A stretch of 45,888 bases of DNA from an uncultured Bacilli bacterium (GCA_944332225.1 CALVJO010000010.1:1-45888), one strand, 5' to 3'; shown: positions 1 through 8,745, numbered from the stretch's first letter. A program made the numbers and translations. The notes: a model not told the origin generated them from the letters alone.

Positions 1-2
1 GA

Positions 3-32
3 TTGATCGATTTAGGAGCATGGAGGCAATAA
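3..32 (+). CDS. Possible 3' end of an upstream gene (MurA-like tail)
   Basis: The frame beginning at base 3 reads LIDLGAWRQ and then TAA. A KL-x-x-LGA tail is typical of the extreme C-terminus of UDP-N-acetylglucosamine 1-carboxyvinyltransferase (MurA), and murA lies close upstream of rpmE in many Firmicutes. Nine residues are too few to be sure, so this is only a suggestion. Between this stop and rpmE (33-129) there is an AT-only perfect palindrome at 28-47 and no clear terminator. Confidence 0.25.
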   Translation: MIDLGAWRQ

Positions 33-129
33 AAATATATTTTTATTATTGAAGTTAATCTTTTTGTTTGTTATTATAACTTAGCTTTCTTTAAATCGAT
101 TGGAGATTTAAGGCGGAAGGAGTTAAAAC

Positions 130-336
130 ATGAAACAAGGAATTCACCCAAATTATCACCAATGTAAAGTTACCTGCGTCACCTGCGGGAATACTTTCAT
201 GACTGGTTCAGTAATGAAGGAAATCCGGGTTGATACATGTGCAAATTGCCATCCATTCTATACCGGTAAACAAAGATTTACTCAAGCAGATGGACGTATC
301 GATCGGTTCAACAAAAAATACGGAATCAAACAATAA
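130..336 (+). CDS. rpmE: 50S ribosomal protein L31
   Basis: This is a component of the large ribosomal subunit that sits at the central protuberance and helps bridge to the 30S subunit. The 68-residue product starts MKQGIHPNY, the usual L31 opening. It keeps the zinc-binding (C+) form, with Cys16, Cys19, Cys37 and Cys40 as two CxxC pairs, followed by the conserved HPFYTGKQR segment. The ATG has a strong site, GGAAGGAG, about 6 bases upstream. The roughly 95-base leader could hold an L31 autoregulatory element, as reported for Firmicutes, but I cannot fold it with confidence. A factor-independent terminator follows at once, so rpmE is probably transcribed separately from metG or attenuated before it. 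Confidence 0.97.
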   Translation: MKQGIHPNYHQCKVTCVTCGNTFMTGSVMKEIRVDTCANCHPFYTGKQRFTQADGRIDRFNKKYGIKQ

Positions 337-342
337 TTATCT

Positions 343-370
343 AGCCCGTCGCTTGACGGGCTTTATTTTT
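343..370 (+). terminator. Terminator after rpmE
   Basis: A perfect 8-bp stem (AGCCCGTC at 343-350 with GACGGGCT at 355-362) closes a GCTT loop and is followed by TTATTTTT. It lies directly before the metG ribosome binding site (372-378), so any metG transcript either reads through it or starts inside it. Confidence 0.9.
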
Positions 371-381
371 AGGAGGTTTCT

Positions 382-1971
382 ATGCAAAAGAAATTTTATA
401 TTACTACCCCAATTTATTATCCTTCGGCAAAACTTCATATAGGTCATGCCTACTGCACGACTATGGCCGATGTCATCGCGCGTTATCATCGTGAGAAAGG
501 CGACGACACTTATTTTTTAACTGGAACCGATGAACACGGCGAGAAAATTCAAAAAAATGCGGAGAAACAAAATAAATCGCCTAAGCAGTTTGTCGATGAG
601 ATAGTTGAAAATATTCAAAAGCTATGGAAGACCCTTAGAATATCTAATGATGATTACATTAGAACTACTGACTTAAGACATGAAAAAGTAGTTCAACAAG
701 TATTCTCAATGATGTTAGAAAAAGGTGATATCTATTTAGGAGAATATAAAGGATGGTACTGCACGCCTTGTGAATCATTCTGGACTGATACTCAGGTTCA
801 ATGTGAAGATCATCTCTGCCCTGACTGCGGACGTCCTTGCCATCAGGATAAGGAAGAAGCTTACTTCTTTAAGATGAGTAAATACTCTTCTAGATTATTA
901 GATTTCTATAATACTCATCCTGATTTTATCTATCCTGAATCACGTAAAAATGAGATGATAAAGAATTTCTTAGAACCAGGTTTAGAAGATTTATGTGTTT
1001 CAAGAACTTCCTTTACTTGGGGAATCCCGGTTAAAGAGAATCCAAAACATGTAGTTTATGTTTGGCTTGATGCTTTATTAAACTATATCTCTGCGTTAGG
1101 ATATCTTTCTGATGACGATTCTTTATTTAAGAAATTTTGGTCTGATGATACTTATATTCTTCATTTAGTCGGTAATGATATCACAAGATTCCATGTAATC
1201 TATTGGCCTATCTTCTTAATGAGTTTAGGATTAAGAATTCCTGATAAGGTATTTGTTCATGGCTTATTGATGATGAAAGATGAGAAGATGTCTAAATCTA
1301 AAGGTAATGTTGTTGACCCATATCCTTTGATTGAAAGATATGGATTAGACGCTGTTAGATACTATTTAGTTAGAGAGACTCACTTTGGAAGCGATGGATC
1401 CTTCACGCCTATTCAATTCATTGAAAGAATCAATGTTGATTTAGCTAATGATTTCGGAAATTTATTAAATCGAACCGGAGGAATGATTAATAAATATTTT
1501 GATGGGGTGATTCCTGAATATAAAGGTTGCCTTAATTCTCTAGATTTAGAATTAGAATCAGTTGGTAAATTATCAATTAAAAAATATTTTGAACATTTTG
1601 ATAAATTAGAAGTTACCGAAGCTATTGAATCAGTCTTTGAATATATTTCTAAAGCTAATAAATATATTGAAGAATCTAAACCTTGGGCTTTGGCTAAAGA
1701 TGAAACTAAACATGAAGAATTAGCTTCTTGTATGAATCATTTAGCTACTGTATTAAGACAAGCAGCAATAATGCTTAAAGTGGTGTTATTAGATTCTTCT
1801 GAAAAGCTATTTGAACAATTAAATATATCTAAAGATAAACAAGGATTTGATACTTTAAATAACTTTGAATTAATCGGAGGAGAAAAATTAAATCCTTTAG
1901 TTCCGTTATTCCCAAGATTAAAAGTTGATGAAGAATTAGCTTATATTAAATCGATAATGGAAAATAAATAA
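382..1971 (+). CDS. metG: Methionyl-tRNA synthetase
   Basis: This class I aminoacyl-tRNA synthetase charges tRNA-Met in the cytoplasm. The HIGH signature is at residues 19-22 and KMSKS at 302-306. A connective-peptide zinc knuckle carries Cys127, Cys130, Cys146 and Cys149, with an extra Cys at 141 and 153. The anticodon-binding helices follow from about residue 360. At 529 residues the protein lacks the C-terminal Trbp111-like dimerisation/tRNA-binding domain of longer MetRS (about 650 residues), so it is probably monomeric or served by a separate protein. The start is fixed by AGGAGGT at 371-377. The gene ends before two back-to-back terminators that separate it from the convergent GH3 operon. 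Confidence 0.97.
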   Translation: MQKKFYITTPIYYPSAKLHIGHAYCTTMADVIARYHREKGDDTYFLTGTDEHGEKIQKNAEKQNKSPKQFVDEIVENIQKLWKTLRISNDDYIRTTDLRHEKVVQQVFSMMLEKGDIYLGEYKGWYCTPCESFWTDTQVQCEDHLCPDCGRPCHQDKEEAYFFKMSKYSSRLLDFYNTHPDFIYPESRKNEMIKNFLEPGLEDLCVSRTSFTWGIPVKENPKHVVYVWLDALLNYISALGYLSDDDSLFKKFWSDDTYILHLVGNDITRFHVIYWPIFLMSLGLRIPDKVFVHGLLMMKDEKMSKSKGNVVDPYPLIERYGLDAVRYYLVRETHFGSDGSFTPIQFIERINVDLANDFGNLLNRTGGMINKYFDGVIPEYKGCLNSLDLELESVGKLSIKKYFEHFDKLEVTEAIESVFEYISKANKYIEESKPWALAKDETKHEELASCMNHLATVLRQAAIMLKVVLLDSSEKLFEQLNISKDKQGFDTLNNFELIGGEKLNPLVPLFPRLKVDEELAYIKSIMENK

Positions 1972-1982
1972 TAATTTAAAAT

Positions 1983-2012
1983 AGGGCTGTTTAATGATAG
2001 ACAGCCCTTTTG
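1983..2012 (+). terminator. Terminator after metG
   Basis: AGGGCTGT (1983-1990) pairs with ACAGCCCT (2001-2008) over a 10-base loop, and TTTTG follows. It is oriented to end metG transcription. Confidence 0.88.
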
Positions 2013-2016
2013 TTTG

Positions 2017-2046
2017 CAAAAGAAAAGGCAGGAATAAATCCTGCCT
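2017..2046 (-). terminator. Terminator of the minus-strand GH3 operon
   Basis: On the minus strand AGGCAGGA (2046-2039) pairs with TCCTGCCT (2033-2026) over a 5-base loop, followed by TTTCTTTTG. It lies 9 bases past the GH3 stop codon. The GGCAGGA/TCCTGCC stem recurs in the hairpin at 20486-20503. Confidence 0.88.
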
Positions 2047-2054
2047 AGAAAGTG

Positions 2055-5000
2055 TTAATTAGCTTGAGAATCTTCTTTTTTGATGTTGCGACGATAGAAT
2101 TCATAAGCGAAGAATCCTAAGGCTCCAAGAGCTGCCGCGCCGAAGATTGAATCAAGAGTAATTAAGGTAGTTTGCCACCAGGTTAATTGATATTGCATTC
2201 TAGTAGTTGTAGATACTCCGTTCATACCAGCAGAGTGGCATACTGTATAAAGAATTCTCTTGGCAGATTCTCTCATTTTCCAAGCTAATTCTCCATATCC
2301 TTCTCTATAAGGTTCAAATTGATTAGCTGAAGTGATGGAACCATCAACTAAATCGTTTCCACAGAATACCCCAGTAGGCATAGAGAGTAATCCTAGATAG
2401 AAAGTTAAAGATCCATATGATCCTAATTGATACATATCGGTTACTACGAATCCATTAAATCCAGCTTCGTTTCTTAACCAATCAGTTAAGAGGTTAGATT
2501 TAGCTCCAGAAACTCTGGTACCAACTCTGTTATAAGATGACATCATAGCATGAGGATCACCGACTTCGATTGTGATATCGAAGGCATCAAGATAAAGTTC
2601 TCTAAATGATTGTTCATTTAACCAAGTAGATAATCCATATCTATTAGTTTCTTGGTCATTTAAGACGAAGTGCTTAATGTAGCAATAAATTCCGTTTTCT
2701 TGGATTGCTTTAATTTGTCTTCCAGCAGTGTATCCTGAGAGGAAGCTATCTTCTGAATAATATTCATTATTTCTAGAAGAATATTGAGATCTATGTAAGT
2801 TCACTGCAGGTCCATATAATCCAGCATATCCGCAGTGGAGAGCGTTCTCGCCATATAATTCGCCGACTTCATCAACTAAAGCAGGATTGAATGTTGAGGC
2901 TAGAACAGCTGTTGAAGGATAAGTTGAGGTTAAAGTTCCGTCAGTATAAGGTTGAGTTGGGCCTAAAGGACCATTGTGATCTACAGTTGCAGGTTTATTT
3001 ACACTTGGAAGTGCAGCAGTCATTCTCATACCTTCAGAAAGTAGAGCTACGGTATCATCCCAAGTTAATTGATCCATGAATTCATCCCAAAGAGGATCGT
3101 CATATGAAATTTCGTTTCCGTTTGTGTCTTGCATCATTGCAGCTAATGATATACCTGCGTTTACTCCATATGTAGGATACTCAACATCATCTTGCTCTAA
3201 CATAGAACCATCCCATCCAGCGCGGAAATCAGCTAATAAGTCAGCGGTCATTGTAATTTTTGTGTAGTTAGTATTGTTGTCTAATGGATCTAAAACAACT
3301 GTACCATTCCAGTCTGATCTAGTGATATATTCCACTGGAGAAGTATTTTTAGTATGTTCGTTTTTGTTTAAATCTGAATCATCAAACAAATTATGAATTT
3401 TTTGACCAGTTCTAGAGGTTGAATAAGTTTCAGTATCAACAGTATCGACAGTTTCGATAACTTTAGCTAAGGAAGCATCTCCTGCAGCGTCCATTCTATT
3501 ATTTGTGTTTGAAGGAGAGTATCCTTTAGCTGCTAAGATATTGTTAGTAGCATCATGGGCTCCGTTTCCAACAGCAAGATAATAATCACCAGGAGTTAAG
3601 ACATAAGTCTCATTAGTCTCGGCATCATATGAAGCAAATTGTCTTCTATCAACAGTTATAGTAACAGTTTCACTGTCATTAGGTTCGATTACATCGGTTG
3701 TTTTGTTGTATCCCACTAATTCAACCGCTGAAGCTTCGATTTTATTAGTTCTATTATATTCTCCATATGGTTTTTGGAGATAAACTTGAACTGCTTCTTT
3801 TCCAGGAACATCTCCGTCATTAGTGACGGTGACTGATACGGTATAGGAATCAGTGTTTCTATTGTAAGTAGTAGTCAAATTAGAATAGGAGAATTCGGTA
3901 TATGATTCACCGTAACCAAACGGAACAGCCACTGTATTAGCATAATTATAATTTCCAGTGTTCGCAGTGTTCATAACATAATCTTCATATCTAGTTTCAG
4001 TATATCTATACCCTAAATATATGCCTTCTTGATAGACAACGTAATGTTGCTCATATCCTCCTTGACCATCTGTAGGAGTGTGTAACTCAAGATTATCTGG
4101 ATTTAAGAATTCATAACCTAGTTGATTCGTTAATGTTGGGTTTTCTGAATTGTGAACCCATAATGTATCATTGCTTTTTCCTGATGGATTAACATTGCCA
4201 ACTAATAAATCACCGACTCCGTTGAATCCTGTGGTGCCTACAGCTTGAACTTGTAAGCAAGCATCAACTCCATATTGTTCATCATCTAAGAAATCTAAAT
4301 CGACAGTAGCAGTTCCATTTAATAAAACGATAATCTTTTTAATGGTTCCTAAATCTTTTAATGCTTTAAGTCCTCTTAATGTTTCTCTTTCATCGTTAGA
4401 GAGCGTTAAAGCATCACCATTTGGAGTATCGGTTGCTCCTGAATGATTCATATCTTTATTTCCTTCGCCAGAGACTCTAGTGACATTAAATATTGCAGCA
4501 TCTCCGTATTGAGCTAAGGTATTTCCGTAAGCAGCATTAGCGGTTTCCCAAGGCACTTCATTAATTGCAGCAATTAATGGACCAGGAGCCATCATACCAT
4601 TTCTAACAGGAGTGTACTCGTCAGAAACAGATGCATAGTAATCCCAAGCAGCTTGGTTAACTTTTAATCCAGCATGTTCTAAACCTTGCTTTAGATTAAC
4701 TTCTCTACCAGTTAATGATGTAGCAGAGACAGATCCAGTTGAAGTGACAACTGAATTGTAAGAACCGATTCCTACTAATGTTACGTTATCTCCTTTAGAT
4801 AATGGTAAGGCGTTGTTTTCGTTTTTGATTAAGACAGCACCTTCTTCGACGATTCTTTCGATTGCATCGTCAGTGTCTGCAACTAGATCAGCGATGCTAT
4901 CGTAATCAGTTTTGTAGTAAGTTGTGTCGGCAGTTCCATCTCCGGTTTCTACTTGAACATAGTTTGTCAAATGGAGATAGGAGTTAATTGCGTTAGTGTT

Positions 5001-5093
5001 TTGATAACAAATGGAGGCTGCTAAGAGGGAAACGCCTGCGAGCGATCCAAAGGCTACCAGTAAAGCCTTGCTTAAAGTGTATTTTTTACTCAT
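2055..5093 (-). CDS. Membrane-anchored glycoside hydrolase family 3 enzyme, reversed domain order
   Basis: Likely an extracellular beta-glucosidase or related exo-glycosidase. The domain order is swapped relative to most GH3 proteins: a GH3 C-terminal type domain comes first (about 85-330, with VLIKNENNALPLS), then a fibronectin-III-like module (about 390-520, with GYGESYTEFSYS), then the TIM-barrel catalytic domain (about 640-950). The predicted nucleophile is Asp886 in FVVTDMYQLG, and KHF...NDQE is also kept. This order is known for Ruminococcus albus and Butyrivibrio fibrisolvens beta-glucosidases. An N-terminal helix (about 8-27) and a C-terminal helix (about 970-995) anchor both ends, leaving the enzyme outside. 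The ATG overlaps the preceding stop (TAATG) and has AAGGAG upstream. It is a paralogue of the enzyme at 10430-15592. Substrate unknown. Confidence 0.88.
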   Translation of the reverse strand: MSKKYTLSKALLVAFGSLAGVSLLAASICYQNTNAINSYLHLTNYVQVETGDGTADTTYYKTDYDSIADLVADTDDAIERIVEEGAVLIKNENNALPLSKGDNVTLVGIGSYNSVVTSTGSVSATSLTGREVNLKQGLEHAGLKVNQAAWDYYASVSDEYTPVRNGMMAPGPLIAAINEVPWETANAAYGNTLAQYGDAAIFNVTRVSGEGNKDMNHSGATDTPNGDALTLSNDERETLRGLKALKDLGTIKKIIVLLNGTATVDLDFLDDEQYGVDACLQVQAVGTTGFNGVGDLLVGNVNPSGKSNDTLWVHNSENPTLTNQLGYEFLNPDNLELHTPTDGQGGYEQHYVVYQEGIYLGYRYTETRYEDYVMNTANTGNYNYANTVAVPFGYGESYTEFSYSNLTTTYNRNTDSYTVSVTVTNDGDVPGKEAVQVYLQKPYGEYNRTNKIEASAVELVGYNKTTDVIEPNDSETVTITVDRRQFASYDAETNETYVLTPGDYYLAVGNGAHDATNNILAAKGYSPSNTNNRMDAAGDASLAKVIETVDTVDTETYSTSRTGQKIHNLFDDSDLNKNEHTKNTSPVEYITRSDWNGTVVLDPLDNNTNYTKITMTADLLADFRAGWDGSMLEQDDVEYPTYGVNAGISLAAMMQDTNGNEISYDDPLWDEFMDQLTWDDTVALLSEGMRMTAALPSVNKPATVDHNGPLGPTQPYTDGTLTSTYPSTAVLASTFNPALVDEVGELYGENALHCGYAGLYGPAVNLHRSQYSSRNNEYYSEDSFLSGYTAGRQIKAIQENGIYCYIKHFVLNDQETNRYGLSTWLNEQSFRELYLDAFDITIEVGDPHAMMSSYNRVGTRVSGAKSNLLTDWLRNEAGFNGFVVTDMYQLGSYGSLTFYLGLLSMPTGVFCGNDLVDGSITSANQFEPYREGYGELAWKMRESAKRILYTVCHSAGMNGVSTTTRMQYQLTWWQTTLITLDSIFGAAALGALGFFAYEFYRRNIKKEDSQAN

Positions 5094-5524
5094 TATTCAC
5101 TCTCCTTTGATTCTATTGCTTGTTTGTCTTTTTTAGCCCATGGAACAAATATGCTTGCTACGCTTAAGGCGTAAGTTAAGACATAGAATACCACGGACAT
5201 GATCCAGTCAGCATTGAAGCTTTCAATATCGATACCGGTAATAACGATAGCGACATAGTTATAACTTACGTAAATAAAGAATCCAATTGCTAATGCGCTT
5301 AAGATTGTGCTAACAGCAGGAGCAAAGGCTTCCTTTTTGAAAGCAACTAAAGCAACATCAGCGAGAATCAAGACTAGGAGACACACAAAGGAGCCCCAAG
5401 ACTGATATCCTTGGCTCAATCCTACCCCAAATAATATTAGGCATACGATTGAAGTTACAATAGCAGCAAAGGTTACGTAAAAACCGATGCCGCAAGTTTT
5501 TAAGAAATCAGTAACTTTTTTCAT
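5093..5524 (-). CDS. Small four-helix membrane protein co-transcribed with GH3
   Basis: This 143-residue protein has four hydrophobic segments (about 12-35, 43-62, 68-93 and 105-127) and a charged C-terminal tail (WAKKDKQAIESKESE). No family was recognised. It is the first gene of the minus-strand operon, with AGGAGG 5 bases before the ATG. Its TAA shares one base with the GH3 ATG, so translation is coupled. The plus-strand GH3 paralogue is also preceded by a small overlapping membrane protein (10174-10449), although the two small proteins do not look alike. I infer a role in insertion, anchoring or partner formation for the GH3 enzyme. Confidence 0.8.
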   Translation of the reverse strand: MKKVTDFLKTCGIGFYVTFAAIVTSIVCLILFGVGLSQGYQSWGSFVCLLVLILADVALVAFKKEAFAPAVSTILSALAIGFFIYVSYNYVAIVITGIDIESFNADWIMSVVFYVLTYALSVASIFVPWAKKDKQAIESKESE

Positions 5525-5618
5525 TTTCCCTCCTAAAAAGTTCTTCTCAACTGTTTGTCATCTTGTTAAAGAAACAAGCAAATCTTTAGTTAAGAATTCA
5601 AACAAGTGAGTTAATATT

Positions 5619-5645
5619 ATTATATGTAAGCGATTACATTTACAC
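5619..5645 (-). promoter_or_regulatory. cre-like operator with TATAAT, upstream of the GH3 operon
   Basis: The core TGTAAGCGATTACA (5625-5638) fits the TGNAANCGNTNNCA pattern of LacI/CcpA-family operators. On the minus strand it directly abuts TATAAT (5624-5619), about 95 bases before the first gene of the minus-strand operon, so binding would block that promoter. The same 27 bases, with flanks, are repeated exactly at 7783-7809. No convincing -35 box is visible. The rest of the 5525-5823 gap holds a second minus-strand TATAAT near 5674 and the hairpin at 5715-5731. Confidence 0.6.
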
Positions 5646-5711
5646 GGGAGTTTTGCAGTTAGAGTCTTGACATTATAACAAAATACAATATCAATCTATT
5701 AAATATTTAAT

Positions 5712-5738
5712 CTTCTTCTACTATGTAGAAGTTTTTTT
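5712..5738 (+). terminator. Orphan plus-strand terminator-like hairpin
   Basis: CTTCTAC (5715-5721) pairs perfectly with GTAGAAG (5725-5731) over a TAT loop and is followed by seven T. It points along the plus strand, yet no plus-strand gene lies before it, since both upstream genes run the other way. It may end a small RNA, be left from a lost gene, or shield the IS from incoming transcription. Confidence 0.55.
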
Positions 5739-5787
5739 AATTTCGCTTAGAAATATTTTTAAAAGTTTTTCAATTTCTCTTTTATTT

Positions 5788-5804
5788 TGTAGTAATATGT
5801 AGTA
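5788..5804 (+). repeat. Left terminal inverted repeat of the IS1634-like element
   Basis: TGTAGTAATATGTAGTA, complementary to 7737-7753 with two mismatches. Confidence 0.8.
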
Positions 5805-5838
5805 TCATTTTAAATGTAATTTAATGGAGATTTTGTTT

Positions 5839-7722
5839 ATGAAATTAATGACAAGCAAGAGCAAAAATAAGACCTTCTACTATGTAACTGAGAGCTTTAG
5901 AAAAGGAGATAAAGTATCTTCTAGGATTGTTTTAAAAATAGGTGAACATAATGAACTATTATCTCAAGGTATAGATAATCCAAAAGCATATGCGTTAAAT
6001 GAGGTTAAGAAGTTAAACGAAGAAATTAAAGAGAATAAATTAACAGTTTCAGAGAACATTGATTTCTCTGAAACATTAGATAGAACAGTTATCAATGATA
6101 TAAGCAAAGAACTAACTAAGAACATTGGTTATATCTATCTTGATAACTTAATGGATTCTTTAGATATTGATAAGTTTGCTAAATCAATTACGACTAAAGC
6201 AAGATTTGACATTTCAACTATTCTTCGTTATCTATCTTTTGATAGGGTTATTAATCCTCGTTCTAAACTTAAATCATATGAAGGAAGACATGAATATTAT
6301 GGCAATTTTGATTTCAGCCTTCCTGATGTTTATAGGTGTTTGACGTTAATTGGAGATAATGATAAATCATTACAAAAGCATTTATTTGAAGGAACTAAAA
6401 AAATTATCGATATCAATGATAAGGTTCTTTATTATGACTGTACAAATTTTTATTTTGAAACCGAACAAGCTGATGAAGATGTTTTAGACGATGAAGGAGA
6501 GATTCTTCGTTGGGGTTTAAGAAAATATGGTTTAAGCAAAGAACATAGACCTAATCCAATTGTTCAAATGGGATTATTTACTGATGCCAATGGCGTGCCT
6601 ATTTCCTATGAACTTTATCATGGAAACAACAACGAGCAAAATACAGTTATCCCCTTAGAAGATAGAATGATAAAAGATTATGGAACATCACAGTTTATTT
6701 ATTGTTCAGATGCTGGTTTAGGTAGTCTAGACAATCGTTTTTTCAATGTTTTAGGTAATAGAAACTATATAGTTACTCATTCTTTAAAGAATACAGCTAA
6801 AGAAGAAGTTGATTTAATGATGAAAGATTCAAACTGGAAAATTTTATCATTTAATTCAAAAGACGAATTAAAAGACAAAAATGTATCTATTGAAAAATTT
6901 AAAAATGTCTGGAGCAAGAAAGTTAAGGGAGAAAAATTAACTCCAAAAGAAATTTTATTAACTAATTACGATATGGTTTATAAAGTCTTTCCGTTAAAGA
7001 GAAAAATACCTGCGAATTTCTTAAAAAAACAAAATATTAAATTATTAAAAGATATTGAATTAGAAGAAACTATCTATATTACCTTCTCAATATCAAACTA
7101 TTTTTATCAAAGTGATATCTTCAATCAGCAGCTTGCAAGAGCAGGTGACATTGTTGAAAAGAATAAACCTATTGGAAGAAAAGGACCTAATGATCCAGGA
7201 AGATTAGTTAAGAATCAAGCCTATACTAGTGAAGGCGAGGTAGCGACAGAAAGCATTAATTTTATTGATGAAAAGAAGGTCGAAAAAGAAAAAAGATTTC
7301 ATGGCTTTTATGCTTTAGCAACTAGCCTAGATTATCCTGTTGAAGACCTTTTAAGAATTAATGCTTCACGTTGGAAAATAGAACAATCCTTTAGAATCTT
7401 AAAGACAGATTTTGAAGCAAGACCAGCTTTTGTTTACACAGAGTCTAACCTAAGAGGACATTTTGCCATCTGTTATATAGCATTATTGCTTTATAGAATT
7501 ATAGAAGAATTATTTAAGAAAACAGGTAAGCATTTTACAACAAGGCAGATTTTAACAACTCTTAGAAACATGAAGGTTTTGGAAGCATATGAAAAAAAGG
7601 CTTTTATCTCTGCTTATACAAGTTCAACTGTTTTAGATGCATTAGAGGAAACATTTAAATGTGGGTTTGACAAGAAAAAACTTAAGCCTTCCTACTTAGA
7701 AAGATTAGTAAAAAAGAACTAA
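5839..7722 (+). CDS. IS1634-family transposase
   Basis: This DDE transposase would act on the terminal repeats of its own element. The catalytic candidates are Asp in YYDCTNFYFETEQ, Asp in FIYCSDAGLGS, and Glu in ASRWKIEQSFRILK, the RWxIExxFrxlK signature of IS4/IS1634-type enzymes. About 627 residues is normal for the family. I chose the ATG at 5839 because GGAG at 5826-5829 sits 9 bases before it; the ATG at 5824 would overlap that site. The frame is intact, so the copy may be active. Confidence 0.88.
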   Translation: MKLMTSKSKNKTFYYVTESFRKGDKVSSRIVLKIGEHNELLSQGIDNPKAYALNEVKKLNEEIKENKLTVSENIDFSETLDRTVINDISKELTKNIGYIYLDNLMDSLDIDKFAKSITTKARFDISTILRYLSFDRVINPRSKLKSYEGRHEYYGNFDFSLPDVYRCLTLIGDNDKSLQKHLFEGTKKIIDINDKVLYYDCTNFYFETEQADEDVLDDEGEILRWGLRKYGLSKEHRPNPIVQMGLFTDANGVPISYELYHGNNNEQNTVIPLEDRMIKDYGTSQFIYCSDAGLGSLDNRFFNVLGNRNYIVTHSLKNTAKEEVDLMMKDSNWKILSFNSKDELKDKNVSIEKFKNVWSKKVKGEKLTPKEILLTNYDMVYKVFPLKRKIPANFLKKQNIKLLKDIELEETIYITFSISNYFYQSDIFNQQLARAGDIVEKNKPIGRKGPNDPGRLVKNQAYTSEGEVATESINFIDEKKVEKEKRFHGFYALATSLDYPVEDLLRINASRWKIEQSFRILKTDFEARPAFVYTESNLRGHFAICYIALLLYRIIEELFKKTGKHFTTRQILTTLRNMKVLEAYEKKAFISAYTSSTVLDALEETFKCGFDKKKLKPSYLERLVKKN

Positions 7723-7736
7723 AAAAGTAAAAATTT

Positions 7737-7753
7737 TACCACGTATTACTACA
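7737..7753 (-). repeat. Right terminal inverted repeat of the IS1634-like element
   Basis: TACCACGTATTACTACA, the inverse of 5788-5804 with two mismatches. Confidence 0.8.
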
Positions 7754-7782
7754 TTTAATATGTGTTAACTGAAAAACTCGAG

Positions 7783-7809
7783 ATTATATGTAAGCGATTA
7801 CATTTACAC
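7783..7809. promoter_or_regulatory. Second exact copy of the 27-bp cre-like operator
   Basis: The core TGTAAGCGATTACA is at 7789-7802, with the same flanks and orientation as 5619-5645. It lies 30 bases past the IS end and about 240 bases before the response regulator. Its adjacent TATAAT faces the minus strand, towards the IS, where no minus-strand gene is left. The plus-strand flank TTTACA could serve as a -35 box but has no good -10. Apart from this and the promoter at 7981-8008, I see nothing definite in 7754-8025. Confidence 0.55.
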
Positions 7810-7980
7810 AATAATTAATTAAATAATTATTCGCGAAATGCGTATAAAACATTAACACATTCACGCTTTCTTTGGAAAAACATTTTTGCAAAAGTGAATT
7901 TTTTACACTAAGCATCAATTTTGGATAGACAAGTGCCAAGAATTGTATCGTTTAGCAGTTGAAAGGGGTTTCAAAAATCG

Positions 7981-8008
7981 TTGAATAAAATTCAATATGC
8001 TTTATAAT
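7981..8008 (+). promoter_or_regulatory. Promoter of the two-component operon
   Basis: The -35 is TTGAAT (7981-7986) and the -10 is TATAAT (8003-8008), with a 16-base spacer. The start point would be near 8015, leaving only about 11 bases before the ATG at 8026 and no ribosome binding site. GTTGAA occurs at 7958-7963 and again at 7980-7985, 22 bases apart and touching the -35, a layout compatible with LytTR binding. Confidence 0.6.
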
Positions 8009-8025
8009 CATTATCGATATTAACC

Positions 8026-8745
8026 ATGTTTAAAATTTGTATTGTAGAAGATGATTTAAAAACAGCGAATACTCTCAAAGAGATCGTTTCTAATGCTTTC
8101 TTAGAAAGAGGTTTTGAAACGGATATTGACAATTTTTATAATGCTGAAGATTTATTAGCTTTAAATAATATTGATTACGATATTATCTTTATGGATATCG
8201 AACTTCCTAAAATGAATGGGATGGAAGCAACTAAGTGCTTAAGAGACAATGGAAACGAATCTTTAGTTATTTTTGTTACTAATTTAGCTCAATTCGCGGT
8301 TAATGGATATTCTGTAAACGCCTTCGATTTCATTGTAAAACCATTAAATGCCTTTGAGTTTAAATTAAAAATTGATCGAATTATTAAAGCGTTAAATTTA
8401 AACAAAGATATTAAATTGGTGGTTAATGCTTCTAGGAATCAATACGTTATTAATTCTAAGGATATTTTGTACGTTGAGGTTGATAAGCATAATATCACCT
8501 ATCACACCTTGCAAGGTAATGTTAAGTCAGTAGATTCAATGAAAAATGTAATTAGTAAATTGAACTCTGATTCATTTGCCTTATGCAATCAATGTTATTA
8601 TGTAAACTTACGTTATGTTAAATGCGTTTTGAATGATATTGTGGTAGTTAGGAATGAGAAGTTATTAATTTCTAAACCAAAGCGAAAAGAATTCATCGAA
8701 AAGCTTAATAAATATTTAAGAAACGGTATTAAGAATTCTCTATGA
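8026..8745 (+). CDS. LytTR-family response regulator (AgrA/ComE type)
   Basis: A cytoplasmic transcription regulator of 239 residues. The N-terminal receiver domain has the acidic pocket Glu8-Asp9-Asp10 and the phospho-acceptor Asp57 in IIFMDIELPKMNG. The C-terminal LytTR DNA-binding domain spans about 130-235 (YVEVDKHNITYHT ... NLRYV). Regulators of this type usually respond to peptide signals through an AgrC-type kinase, and that kinase follows with an ATGA overlap. The ATG has no Shine-Dalgarno and probably sits about 11 bases from the transcription start, so translation may be leaderless-like. The GH3 and lipoprotein genes downstream are plausible targets; that is inference. Confidence 0.9.
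   Translation: MFKICIVEDDLKTANTLKEIVSNAFLERGFETDIDNFYNAEDLLALNNIDYDIIFMDIELPKMNGMEATKCLRDNGNESLVIFVTNLAQFAVNGYSVNAFDFIVKPLNAFEFKLKIDRIIKALNLNKDIKLVVNASRNQYVINSKDILYVEVDKHNITYHTLQGNVKSVDSMKNVISKLNSDSFALCNQCYYVNLRYVKCVLNDIVVVRNEKLLISKPKRKEFIEKLNKYLRNGIKNSL

Larger units (their letters stand above)
5788..7753 (+). mobile_element. IS1634-like insertion sequence (about 1966 bp)
   Basis: It is bounded by 17-bp terminal inverted repeats, TGTAGTAATATGTAGTA at 5788-5804 and TACCACGTATTACTACA at 7737-7753, which match at 15 of 17 positions. It contains one transposase gene on the plus strand. IS1634 of Mycoplasma mycoides is known for long, variable target duplications, but the bases directly outside both ends do not match here. 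The element lies between the divergent GH3 operon and the two-component genes, and close to two copies of a common operator. Confidence 0.85.

Noticed and set aside
5619-7809. The 27-bp direct repeats as a target duplication of the IS1634-like element
   Set aside because: They lie 142 and 29 bases away from the terminal repeats, and the bases directly outside the IS do not match each other. They are better explained as operators.
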